Shown here piece by piece: positions 38,733 through 48,241 of a DNA stretch of 64,000 nt. The notes beneath the pieces were generated by a model that made no database searches, was not told the origin of the DNA, and saw nothing but the letters and a program-made list of their open reading frames with translations. Numbering within the stretch: the stretch's first letter is position 1; every line of letters begins with the position of its first letter. Source of the stretch: Duganella dendranthematis (GTDB lineage: Bacteria; Pseudomonadota; Gammaproteobacteria; Burkholderiales; Burkholderiaceae_D); contig NZ_CP051684.1 of the NCBI RefSeq assembly GCF_012849375.1, forward strand, positions 5,022,001 to 5,086,000, in the 5' to 3' direction. A program made the position numbers and the translations under genes.

Positions 38733-39260
38733 TCAGAAATACACGGTGGCGGTGACGGTGGATTTGTAGGTGTCCGGCTGCGGCGTGGCCTGTGCCGGCA
38801 CGGAGCCATACACGGTCAGCGTTTGTACCGAGCCGGTGCCGGTGCCCGATTTGGTGTCCGTGCCCTGGGTGTTGCCCCAGTTGCCGCCGCCGGCCGTCAT
38901 GGCCAGGTTGAAGGCGACGGTGGTGGAGGTGTTGCCGGCAGTGGTGCCGGCCATCAGGCGCGCGGAGGTGCTGGACCCGGATACGGTGCCGGCATTCAGG
39001 CCCACATTGTAGGGGGTGGTGTTGGTGCAGGTGACTTGCAGCGAGCTGTTGGCCGATACCGTGGAGGCCAGCACGCCTTGCGACTGGCCGAAGTCCAGCG
39101 GTGCGGCGGCGATGGTGCAGTCGGCGATGATGGTCAGCGTCACATCGAAGTTGCTGGTCCTGCTGCCATTGCTGTACACGGCGGCGCCGCCGATCATGGG
39201 CGCAAGCATGGCGATGACGGTTGCGGCGGCGGCGATGCGGGTGAGGACGTGGCGTGCCAT
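38733..39260 (-). CDS. Spore coat U (SCPU) domain protein, copy 1
   Basis: 175 aa. A signal peptide (about 1-26, ending IGGAA) precedes one SCPU domain with two conserved Cys (DCTIAAAPLDFG, VTCTNTTPYNVGL) and the closing PDTYKSTVTATVYF strand. SCPU proteins are subunits of archaic chaperone-usher surface pili (Csu type) and spore coats. No chaperone or usher is encoded in this window. It is a close paralogue of the next upstream gene (38733-39260 versus 39421-39948), same strand, 160 bp apart. Confidence 0.9.
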   Translation of the reverse strand: MARHVLTRIAAAATVIAMLAPMIGGAAVYSNGSRTSNFDVTLTIIADCTIAAAPLDFGQSQGVLASTVSANSSLQVTCTNTTPYNVGLNAGTVSGSSTSARLMAGTTAGNTSTTVAFNLAMTAGGGNWGNTQGTDTKSGTGTGSVQTLTVYGSVPAQATPQPDTYKSTVTATVYF

Positions 39261-39420
39261 GGTGATTCTCCAGTGAGGGCTATAGATAGATCGTTGCCGC
39301 TACGCTGGGGCGGTATGGGGAAAGACTAGGGGAAAACTTAGCGCGGGCTTGGGCGCTGGGGAGATACTGTGTCGCGTCGTCAGCTGCTGATAGGGCTGGC
39401 GGCGGAAAGAAGGGTAGTGC

Positions 39421-39948
39421 TTAGAAGTAGACGGTCGCGGTGATCGTCGACTTGTAGGTATCTGGCTGCGGCGTGGCTTGTGCAGGAACGACGCCATACA
39501 CGGTGTGGGTTTGCACGGTGCCGGTACCGGTGCTCGATTTGGTGTCGGTGCCTTGCACATTGCCCCAGTTGGTGGTGCCGGCGGCCTGGTACAGATTGAA
39601 GGCGACGGTGGTCGAGGTATTGCCGGCGGTGGTGCCTGCCATCAGACGCGCCGAGGTGGTGGAGCCGGCGACCGTACCGGCGTTCAGGCCGATGTTGTAT
39701 GGCGTGGTGTTGGTGCAGGTGACGGCGAGCGAGGTGTTGACGCTGACGTTGCTGGCGAGCACACCCTGGCTTTGGCCGAAGTCCAGCGGGGTGGCGGCGA
39801 TGGTGCAGTCGGCGATGATCTTCAGGGTGACGTCGAAGGCCGAGGTTTTGCTACCGTTGCTGTAGACGGCGGCGCCGCTCAGGAGTGGCAGCAGCGTGGC
39901 GCTGAGTGCGGCAACCAGGCCGATGCGGGATACGGATTTGCTGATCAT
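39421..39948 (-). CDS. Spore coat U (SCPU) domain protein, copy 2
   Basis: 175 aa, the same length as copy 1 and nearly identical over the central domain (LDFGQSQGVLAS.VS.N.SL.VTCTNTTPYN.GLNAGTV). Signal peptide about 1-27. The AAVYSNGSKTSAFDVTL start of the mature part and PQPDTYKSTITATVYF end match copy 1. Probably the first gene of the pair, since it lies upstream on the minus strand. A recent tandem duplication is the simplest explanation. Confidence 0.9.
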   Translation of the reverse strand: MISKSVSRIGLVAALSATLLPLLSGAAVYSNGSKTSAFDVTLKIIADCTIAATPLDFGQSQGVLASNVSVNTSLAVTCTNTTPYNIGLNAGTVAGSTTSARLMAGTTAGNTSTTVAFNLYQAAGTTNWGNVQGTDTKSSTGTGTVQTHTVYGVVPAQATPQPDTYKSTITATVYF

Positions 39949-40185
39949 GATGCTCTCCTTTTAAATAAGTGATGATGTTGGTTTCCGCGCTATCTCGACA
40001 ACTTTTATTTCCGCGCTTCAATGAAATCCATTATTCCTCAACAGTAAAAAACCTGCTTTTGTTACGTGAGGCAATGCTTTTGCCGGCGTAGAAAACGCAA
40101 AATTTATTTGCCCGACGGCACTTTTTTACAACAGCGACTTTTTGCCGGACGCGAGAATCCTTTTATTTGCAGCGGTTTGACTGAT

Positions 40186-40201
40186 TGCACCATATTGGTG
40201 C
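40186..40201 (+). promoter_or_regulatory. NtrC-binding site upstream of the urease operon
   Basis: TGCACCATATTGGTGC matches the NtrC consensus TGCACC-N4-TGGTGCA at all but the last base. Its centre lies about 58 bp upstream of the sigma-54 -24 element. Confidence 0.85.
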
Positions 40202-40250
40202 GGTGCGCAGCGTAACGGTGCAGGCGAGCTGCCGGATGGCCGCTTTCAGC

Positions 40251-40266
40251 TGGCACGCCGATTGCA
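40251..40266 (+). promoter_or_regulatory. Sigma-54 (RpoN) promoter of the urease operon
   Basis: TGGCACG (40251-40257), CCGA, TTGCA (40262-40266) matches the -24/-12 consensus exactly, with GG and GC dinucleotides 10 bp apart. Predicted transcription start is near 40277, 23 bp before ureD. Confidence 0.9.
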
Positions 40267-40299
40267 TAGGACTGAACATTATTTCTTCTGCGTGGTTTT

Positions 40300-41157
40300 A
40301 TGCCCGATTGCACCGCACCGCGTGACCTTGCCGCCAGCAGCAGCGCCTGGCATGCCAGCCTGACGCTTGGTTTTGCGGATGACGCCGGCACCACGCGGCT
40401 GCTGGACAAGCTGCACTACGGCCCGCTGCGTGTGCAGAAGGCGCTGTATCCGGAAGACGCCAGGGTGTGCCAGGCCATCATCGTCCATCCGCCGGGCGGC
40501 GTGGTGGGCGGCGACCAGCTGGAAATCGACATCGGCGTCGGCGACCGCGCGCATGCCTTTATCAGTACGCCCGGCGCGGCCAAGTGGTATCAGGCCAACG
40601 GCAAGGTGTCGCGCCAGTCGGTGCACCTGCACGTGAACCAGGACGCGGCGCTGGAGTGGCTGCCGCAGGAAACCATCTTCTTCGACACCGCCGACGTGGT
40701 GCTGGACCAGCATGTGGAACTGGCGGCCGGCGCCACCTTCATCGGCTGCGAGATCCTGTGCATGGGCCGGCGCGGTTCGGGCGAGGTATTTCATAGCGGC
40801 CGCATTCGCCAGCGCAGCAGCATCCGCCGGGAAGGGCGCTTGATCTGGTGGGAGCAGGGCGACATGGTCGGCGGCCGCCTGGATAGTCCGCTGGCGCTCA
40901 ACGGCCGCACCGTGTGCGCGACGCTGACCGCCGCCGGCAAGCCGCTGCCGGCTGCTGTACTGAATGAAATCCGCGCTGACATTGCCGCCGATGGCGAGCA
41001 TGTTTTCGGCGTGACACAGACGAAAGGCGTGCTGGTGGCACGTCACCTGGGCGACGACAGCGAAACCGCGCGTCGCCTGATGCTGAATGTATGGCGCCGC
41101 GTGCGTCCGCATCTGCTGGAGCGCGAAGCCGTTACGCCGCGCATCTGGCAAACCTGA
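40300..41157 (+). CDS. ureD: Urease accessory protein UreD (UreH)
   Basis: 285 aa, usual length. Family segments [27 protein letters not shown] and [10 protein letters not shown] are present. UreD binds apo-urease and, with UreF and UreG, allows nickel and CO2 delivery. It is the first gene behind the NtrC/sigma-54 promoter and starts ureDABCEFG-hupE. The start at 40300 is about 23 bp after the predicted transcript start. Confidence 0.96.
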   Translation: MPDCTAPRDLAASSSAWHASLTLGFADDAGTTRLLDKLHYGPLRVQKALYPEDARVCQAIIVHPPGGVVGGDQLEIDIGVGDRAHAFISTPGAAKWYQANGKVSRQSVHLHVNQDAALEWLPQETIFFDTADVVLDQHVELAAGATFIGCEILCMGRRGSGEVFHSGRIRQRSSIRREGRLIWWEQGDMVGGRLDSPLALNGRTVCATLTAAGKPLPAAVLNEIRADIAADGEHVFGVTQTKGVLVARHLGDDSETARRLMLNVWRRVRPHLLEREAVTPRIWQT

Positions 41158-41180
41158 AAGAGCCGAAAGAGAAAAACGAC

Positions 41181-41483
41181 ATGGACCTGACTCCACGCGA
41201 AAAAGATAAGTTGTTGATTTTTACCGCGGGCATAGTGGCGGAACGCCGCCTTGCGCGTGGCCTGAAGTTGAATTACCCGGAAGCGGTGGCGCTGATTACC
41301 TGCGCCATCATGGAAGGTGCCCGCGACGGCAAGACTGTCGCCCAATTGATGTCCGACGGCGCGCGCATTCTGACGCGCGCCGACGTCATGGAGGGTATTC
41401 CCGAAATGATCCCTGACATCCAGGTCGAAGCGACGTTCCCCGACGGGAGCAAGCTTGTGACTGTCCACAATCCGATTCCATAA
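41181..41483 (+). CDS. ureA: Urease gamma subunit UreA
   Basis: 100 aa, exactly the family length from the ATG at 41181 ([23 protein letters not shown]), with a GA-rich site upstream; in-frame codons from 41091 lie inside ureD. Motifs [10 protein letters not shown] and [21 protein letters not shown] are typical. It assembles with UreB and UreC into the (alpha-beta-gamma)3 enzyme that hydrolyses urea to ammonia and CO2. Confidence 0.98.
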   Translation: MDLTPREKDKLLIFTAGIVAERRLARGLKLNYPEAVALITCAIMEGARDGKTVAQLMSDGARILTRADVMEGIPEMIPDIQVEATFPDGSKLVTVHNPIP

Positions 41484-41494
41484 AGGAGTTCATC

Positions 41495-41818
41495 ATGATC
41501 CCAGGGGAATACAAGCTTGAAGAGGGCGAGATCGCCCTCAACGTGGGGCGCGAAACCATTTCTGTCGTGGTCACCAACCAGGGCGACCGCCCGGTGCAAA
41601 TCGGCTCGCACTTTCATTTTTTTGAAGTCAATTCGGTGCTCAAGCTTGAGCGCTGGAAGGCTTATGGCAAACGCCTGAACATCGCCGCCGGCACCGCCGT
41701 GCGTTTCGAGCCGGGCCAGCAGCGCACCGTGGAACTGGTGACGCTGGACGGCGACCAGGAAGTCTATGGCTTCAACGGCAAAGTAATGGGCAAGCTCACC
41801 ACACCACCAAAAGGCTAA
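41495..41818 (+). CDS. ureB: Urease beta subunit UreB
   Basis: 107 aa. AAGGAG (41483-41488) precedes the start by 6 nt. The family segments [30 protein letters not shown] and [10 protein letters not shown] are all present. It is the small beta subunit that packs on the alpha subunit. Spacing is 11 bp after ureA and 9 bp before ureC. Confidence 0.98.
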   Translation: MIPGEYKLEEGEIALNVGRETISVVVTNQGDRPVQIGSHFHFFEVNSVLKLERWKAYGKRLNIAAGTAVRFEPGQQRTVELVTLDGDQEVYGFNGKVMGKLTTPPKG

Positions 41819-41827
41819 AAGGCTCTC

Positions 41828-43528
<1,701 letters not shown>

Positions 43529-43544
43529 CGATGCTGACCGCTTT

Positions 43545-44054
43545 ATGCTGACCTTACATTCCAAGATTCCGCACGCTGAGGTGATTGCTGCCCAGCTGGT
43601 GCTGCCATACGAACTGCGCGAAAAATGCCGGCTGCGCGCCACGCTGGATAGTGGCGAAGAAGTGGCCGTGTTCACCGTGCGCGGCACGGTGCTGCGGGAC
43701 GGTGACCTGCTGACCGGCGAAGACCAGCGCGTGATCCGCGTGGTCGCTGCGCCGGAGCCGACCTACAAAGTCACTTGCGTGGACGCGCATGCGCTGCTGC
43801 GCTGCGCTTTCCACCTCGGTAACCGCCACACGCAGGCGCAGGTGGGCGACGGCTTCCTGCGCATTCGTGCCGATGCGGTGCTGAAGGAGATGCTGGCTGG
43901 TCTGGGCGCCACGGTGGTGGAAGAGCAAGCAGCGTTCGAGCCGGAGTCCGGCGCGTACGGCGGCGGCCATGGCCACCATCACGACCACGGACAAGGCCCG
44001 CTGGCGCCGATCCCGCTGCGCCAGAAGATCCACCGTCCGAGCGACCCGAAATAA
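43545..44054 (+). CDS. ureE: Urease nickel metallochaperone UreE
   Basis: 169 aa from the ATG at 43545, chosen because the protein then starts MLTLHSKIPH like other UreE; longer in-frame codons lie within ureC. The N-terminal peptide-binding domain is followed by the metal-binding domain with LLRCAFHLGNRHTQAQ and a short C-terminal His cluster (GHGHHHDHG). It hands nickel to UreG. The stop is directly followed by the ureF ATG. Confidence 0.96.
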   Translation: MLTLHSKIPHAEVIAAQLVLPYELREKCRLRATLDSGEEVAVFTVRGTVLRDGDLLTGEDQRVIRVVAAPEPTYKVTCVDAHALLRCAFHLGNRHTQAQVGDGFLRIRADAVLKEMLAGLGATVVEEQAAFEPESGAYGGGHGHHHDHGQGPLAPIPLRQKIHRPSDPK

Positions 44055-44735
44055 ATGCAGGCCGCCGCGCTGCTCAACCTTTTGCAATTCGCCAGTCCGG
44101 CCCTGCCGATAGGCGCGTACAGCTACTCGCAAGGGCTGGAGGCGGCGCTGGAAAGCGGCACGGTGCACAACGCCGATACCGCCCGCGCCTGGATCGCGCG
44201 TCACCTGCACGAAGTGGTGGCGCAATGGGAAGCCCCGGTCACCTGGCGCCTGATGCAAGCCTGGTCGCGGCGCGACTGGCAGGCCGTCAGCGACTGGAGC
44301 GAAAAATTTATCGCCTCGCGCGACAGCAGCGAATTCCGCGCCGAGACCATCCAGATGGGCTACTCGCTCACCAAGCTGGTGGCCGAATTAGGCATTACCG
44401 ATGCCGACATGCTGGCGCAGTTGCAAGGCGCAGCGGAAGTCGCACTGCCGACCGCCTTCAGCTGCGCGGTCGCCGCGTTAGCCATCCCGCACGACGCGGC
44501 GCTGCTGGCGATGCTGTTCGCGTGGGCGGAAAACCAGGTGCTGGTGTGCGTCAAATCGGTGCCACTGGGGCAGGTGGCCGGCCAGCGCATGCTGCTATCG
44601 CTGCGCGCCGACATCGAAGCGGCCGCCCGCTACGCGCAAACCGTCAGCGACGACGATATGTGCAACTGGGCGCCGGGCCTGTCGCTGCTGTCGATGCAGC
44701 ACGAAGTTCAATACAGCCGTTTATACAGATCCTGA
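44055..44735 (+). CDS. ureF: Urease accessory protein UreF
   Basis: 226 aa, all alpha. Family motifs near the N-terminus: [21 protein letters not shown]. UreF bridges UreD and UreG in the activation complex and gates GTP hydrolysis. Its ATG abuts the ureE TAA without a spacer, implying translational coupling. Confidence 0.96.
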   Translation: MQAAALLNLLQFASPALPIGAYSYSQGLEAALESGTVHNADTARAWIARHLHEVVAQWEAPVTWRLMQAWSRRDWQAVSDWSEKFIASRDSSEFRAETIQMGYSLTKLVAELGITDADMLAQLQGAAEVALPTAFSCAVAALAIPHDAALLAMLFAWAENQVLVCVKSVPLGQVAGQRMLLSLRADIEAAARYAQTVSDDDMCNWAPGLSLLSMQHEVQYSRLYRS

Positions 44736-44745
44736 AAGAGCAAAC

Positions 44746-45360
44746 ATGACGACATCCAATCCACTCCGCGTCGGCATCGGCGGCCCGGTAGGCTCGGGCA
44801 AGACCGCCCTGTGCGAAATGCTGTGCAAGGGCATGCGCGACCACTACGACATGGCCGTCATCACCAACGACATCTATACCAAGGAGGACATGGAGATCCT
44901 GCTGCGCGCGGACGCCTTGCCGGCCGAACGCCTGATGGGCGTGGAAACCGGCGGCTGCCCGCACACCGCGATCCGTGAGGACGCCTCGATCAACCTGGAA
45001 GCCATCGCCCGCATGCAGGCCGACTTCCCGGACCTGGACCTGATCCTGGTGGAATCCGGCGGTGACAACCTGGCCGCCACCTTCAGCCCGGAACTGTCGG
45101 ACCTGACCCTCTACGTGATCGACGTCGCCGGCGGCGAGAAGATTCCGCGCAAGGGTGGTCCGGGCATCACCCGTTCCGATCTGCTGATCATCAACAAGAC
45201 CGACCTGGCGCCGCACGTCGGCGCGGACCTGGACGTGATGGCGCGCGACGCCAAGCAGCAACGCGGCAACCGTCCGTTCGTGTTCACCAATCTGCGCAGC
45301 GGCGAAGGCGTGAACACCGTCATCGACTACATCCGCCAACAAGGCTTGCTGGACCAATAA
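44746..45360 (+). CDS. ureG: Urease accessory GTPase UreG
   Basis: 204 aa. P-loop GPVGSGKT (about 12-19), the metal-binding CPH motif in [13 protein letters not shown], and the switch/Walker-[18 protein letters not shown] region are intact, as is NKTDLAP. It is a SIMIBI GTPase that couples GTP hydrolysis to nickel insertion into UreC. Ends 10 bp before hupE. Confidence 0.98.
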   Translation: MTTSNPLRVGIGGPVGSGKTALCEMLCKGMRDHYDMAVITNDIYTKEDMEILLRADALPAERLMGVETGGCPHTAIREDASINLEAIARMQADFPDLDLILVESGGDNLAATFSPELSDLTLYVIDVAGGEKIPRKGGPGITRSDLLIINKTDLAPHVGADLDVMARDAKQQRGNRPFVFTNLRSGEGVNTVIDYIRQQGLLDQ

Positions 45361-45370
45361 AGGAGAGACC

Positions 45371-45928
45371 ATGAAAAAAACACTCACCGCCGTCGCACTC
45401 GTCGCGCTGGCCACCGCCAGCAGCAGCGCCTTGGCGCACCCCGGCGCCGGCGCCCACACGCACGGCTTCCTGCAAGGTTTTGCGCACCCGTTCACCGGTC
45501 TCGATCACCTGCTGGCGATGCTGGCGGTAGGCGCCTGGAGCGTGCGCCAGCCGAACGCCAAATGGCTGCCGGCCACCTTTGTCGGCATGCTGTTGATCGG
45601 CATGGCCAGCGGCGCGCTGGGCTTGAGCATTCCCGGCCTGGAGACCGGCATCGGATTGACGGTGGCCTTGTTGGGCGTGTTGCTGGTGGCGGCGGTGCGC
45701 TTGCCGGCGGCGGCTGGCGCGGTCATGGTCGGCGTGTTCGCGGTCCTGCACGGTAACGCCCATGGTCACGAACTGCCGCAGGCGATCAGCGCGGCCGGCC
45801 TGCTGGCGGCCAGCCTGCTGCTGGTGTATGGCGGCAGTCTGCTGGGCCGCGTCAGCCCGGCGCTGGCGGTCAAGGCCTCGGGCGCGGCGATTGCCGCCAC
45901 CGGCGTGATGCTGGCGGCGACGGCGTAA
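45371..45928 (+). CDS. HupE/UreJ-family nickel permease-like protein
   Basis: 185 aa. A signal peptide (1-22, ends ALA) precedes the His-rich entry motif HPGAGAHTHGFLQGFAHPFTGLDHLLAM and about six transmembrane segments. HupE/UreJ proteins import nickel or cobalt. As the last gene of the urease operon, after a clear AAGGAGAG site, it should supply nickel for UreC. Convergent with the acyltransferase gene. Confidence 0.94.
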   Translation: MKKTLTAVALVALATASSSALAHPGAGAHTHGFLQGFAHPFTGLDHLLAMLAVGAWSVRQPNAKWLPATFVGMLLIGMASGALGLSIPGLETGIGLTVALLGVLLVAAVRLPAAAGAVMVGVFAVLHGNAHGHELPQAISAAGLLAASLLLVYGGSLLGRVSPALAVKASGAAIAATGVMLAATA

Positions 45929-45931
45929 GAC

Positions 45932-46549
45932 TTATTTGCGCTCTTCGGCGCGGCGTTCCTGCAGCTCGATAGGCGCCTGGTTTTCCGGATACAGGCCCTG
46001 GTGGCCGGCGTAGATGGCGCGGATCGCCGCCATGTCGGCTTGCTGGTCGCCGCTTAAATGCAGGTGGTCGACCACGCCCAGGGTCTTGTTCGGATAATCG
46101 ATATACACCAGGCACAAAGGCACCTTGGCTTCCAGCGCCAGGTGATAGAAGCCGCTCTTCCAGTTGGGGCGGTAGCTGCGCGACGCTTCCGGCGTGATGG
46201 CCAGCCAGTACCAGTCGGCGGCGTTGATGCGTTCGGCCTGCGAGCGGATCATGCCTTGCGGTGCGCTGCGGTCGACCGGCTCGCCGCCCAGCGCGCGGAA
46301 CCAGCCGCCCAGCGGCGATTTGAACAGCGAGTCCTTGGCCAGCCAGCGGAACGGCAGATTCAGCGCCCACTTGCCGAACAGGCCGACAAAGAAGTCCCAG
46401 TTGGAGGTGTGCGGATACACCACCATGATGCCGCGCGGACCGGGCAGGGGGCGGTACAGCATGCGCCAGCCGAACAGATTCAGCATGCGCAGCGCGGCCC
46501 GCTGCGGCCAGCTCGGCAACGCAGCCGTTTTCAATTCAAAATCACTCAT
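45932..46549 (-). CDS. Lysophospholipid acyltransferase-family protein
   Basis: 205 aa. The catalytic HX4D box is HTSNWD (His47, Asp52), followed by PFRWLAKDSLFKSPLGGWFRALGGEPVDR, which covers the second conserved block. PlsC-like enzymes acylate glycerol-phosphate or related lysolipids at the membrane. This short form lacks the extra N-terminal membrane segments of PlsC itself, and the acceptor is unknown. Not obviously related to the urease genes it faces. Confidence 0.9.
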   Translation of the reverse strand: MSDFELKTAALPSWPQRAALRMLNLFGWRMLYRPLPGPRGIMVVYPHTSNWDFFVGLFGKWALNLPFRWLAKDSLFKSPLGGWFRALGGEPVDRSAPQGMIRSQAERINAADWYWLAITPEASRSYRPNWKSGFYHLALEAKVPLCLVYIDYPNKTLGVVDHLHLSGDQQADMAAIRAIYAGHQGLYPENQAPIELQERRAEERK

Positions 46550-46694
46550 CTCACACCACCCAGTTGTTGTTTTAGGCTTTATGCACTATTGACAGGCTGT
46601 TATTCGCCTGCTTAAAAAGCAGCGCGCATTCTATATTGGCCTCGACGGTGGGGCAACCCTTGAACTTTTCATATCATTTCGCGTCCAACGCCAC

Positions 46695-48035
46695 ATGACG
46701 ACGAAATCGATACTCTGCGTGGGCGTCGGCGAGCCGGGCTTGCCGCCAGACTGGACGGTGGCGCGGGCGGAGACGCTGGCCGACGCGCGCCGTCATTTGA
46801 AGGCGCGCGGCTGCGCTGTCGGCCTGCTGCTGGTGCGGGAAAGCGACAACTGCGCCGAGCTCGGCGCCTTCCTGCTCGATCATTGGACGCTGCACTGGAT
46901 CGCCGTGCTGCCGCCGACCGCGCTGGAGCGTCCCGCGTGGCGCCAGTTGCTGCGCGATCACTGCACCGACTACCACACCTGGCCGCTGGACCACCAGCGC
47001 CTGCGCCACGCGCTGGGCCACGCGCTCGGCATGGCGGCGCTGCGGGCCGACGCCGCCGCGCCGCGCGCCGGTGACGACGCCACGCTGACCGGCCAAAGTG
47101 CCGCCATCACGCGCCTGCAGCGGCAGATCGTCAAGGTGGCGGCGGCCAGTGCGCCGGTGCTGATCTGGGGCGAGAGCGGCAGCGGCAAGGAACTGGCGGC
47201 GCAGGCTGTCCACGCGCGGTCGCCGCGCTGCAAGGGGCCGTTCGTGCCGATTAACTGCGGCGCGATTCCGGCGCAACTGATTCAGTCCGAATTGTTTGGC
47301 CACGAGCGCGGCGCCTTTACGGGGGCCGCGCGCGACAAGCGCGGCCTGATCGAAAGCGCGCAGGGCGGCTCGATCTTCCTGGATGAAATCGGCGATCTGC
47401 CGCTGGAATTGCAGGCCAACCTGCTGCGCTTCCTGCAGGAGAAGACTATTTACCGCGTCGGCGGCACGCGCAGCATCGCGGTCGATGCGCGCGTGATCGC
47501 CGCCTCGCATGTCAACCTGCCGCAGGCGGTGCAGCGCGGCGCCTTCCGCGAAGATTTGTACTATCGCCTGAATGTGCTGGCGCTGGATGTGCCGCCGCTG
47601 CGCGAGCGCAAGGAAGACCTGCTGCCGCTGGCCGAACATTTTTTTCATACCTTTTCCAGCGAACGGGCGCCGCGCCTGAAAGGCATCAGCAGCCGCGCCG
47701 CGCAGGCGATCCGCGAGCACGACTGGCCCGGCAACGTGCGCGAACTGATCAACCGTGTGCGGCGCGCGATGGTGATGGCGGAGGGACGCCTGATCCTGCC
47801 GCAGGACCTCGGCCTGGCCGCCGCAGCCCCGGTGCGCGCGCCGGTGCAGCTGGACGACGCCCGCATCCGCGCCGAACGCGACGCCATCGACGCCAGCCTG
47901 CTGCGCGCCGGCCGCAACATTACGCTGGCCGCGCGTGACCTCGGCGTCTCGCGTATGACGCTGTACCGCCTATTGGCCAAGCATGGGATCAGTGCGCCGT
48001 CACAGGACCGTTACACCATTGTGGAGAGTGAGTGA
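46695..48035 (+). CDS. VpsR-like sigma-54-dependent activator
   Basis: 446 aa. A degenerate receiver-like N-domain (1-125) has no phosphoacceptor pocket, as in VpsR-type regulators. The AAA+ domain (about 130-365) has Walker A GESGSGKE (159-166), the sigma-54-contact loop GAFTGA (206-211) and Walker B SIFLDEIGDL. A Fis-type HTH (about 400-445, ITLAARDLGVSRMTLYRLLAKHGI) closes it. It should activate sigma-54 promoters through an upstream enhancer. A perfect 18-bp palindrome and a -24/-12 element follow in the 206 bp before the glycine-rich operon, so that operon is the likely target. Related VpsR controls biofilm matrix with c-di-GMP. Confidence 0.93.
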   Translation: MTTKSILCVGVGEPGLPPDWTVARAETLADARRHLKARGCAVGLLLVRESDNCAELGAFLLDHWTLHWIAVLPPTALERPAWRQLLRDHCTDYHTWPLDHQRLRHALGHALGMAALRADAAAPRAGDDATLTGQSAAITRLQRQIVKVAAASAPVLIWGESGSGKELAAQAVHARSPRCKGPFVPINCGAIPAQLIQSELFGHERGAFTGAARDKRGLIESAQGGSIFLDEIGDLPLELQANLLRFLQEKTIYRVGGTRSIAVDARVIAASHVNLPQAVQRGAFREDLYYRLNVLALDVPPLRERKEDLLPLAEHFFHTFSSERAPRLKGISSRAAQAIREHDWPGNVRELINRVRRAMVMAEGRLILPQDLGLAAAAPVRAPVQLDDARIRAERDAIDASLLRAGRNITLAARDLGVSRMTLYRLLAKHGISAPSQDRYTIVESE

Positions 48036-48056
48036 ACGGGCCGCGAGCGCCCGCTT

Positions 48057-48074
48057 TGTCACAGCGCTGTGACA
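48057..48074. promoter_or_regulatory. Perfect 18-bp palindrome, candidate enhancer site of the sigma-54 activator
   Basis: TGTCACAGCGCTGTGACA is fully self-complementary and is centred about 85 bp upstream of the -24 element at 48150. The position and dyad symmetry fit a Fis-HTH activator dimer. A second inverted repeat GCGGCAC-N4-GTGCCGC (48093-48110) lies between it and the promoter. Confidence 0.8.
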
Positions 48075-48149
48075 TTGTATGCCGCGAATCAAGCGGCACA
48101 GGCGTGCCGCCGGCCGGCTTCTCTTTTGATATCAAAGCCTTGACGATGC

Positions 48150-48165
48150 TGGCACCAAGGTTGCA
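48150..48165 (+). promoter_or_regulatory. Sigma-54 promoter of the glycine-rich protein/C39 operon
   Basis: TGGCACC (48150-48156), AAGG, TTGCA (48161-48165): both elements match consensus with correct 10-bp spacing between GG and GC. Predicted start near 48176, 66 bp before the gene. Confidence 0.9.
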
Positions 48166-48241
48166 AAAGCCGTGTGGGCGGGAGAAAGGTCTCCATGCGC
48201 AAACACCTTCACTTTCTATCATTCTTGAGGCAGGAGTAACT

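Larger units (their letters stand above)
39949..40299. other. Divergent intergenic region, SCPU pair / urease operon
   Basis: 351 bp without a gene. The ureD-proximal half holds the NtrC site and sigma-54 promoter annotated separately. The AT-rich half near 39960-40110 probably carries the SCPU promoter, but I cannot define it. Confidence 0.6.
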
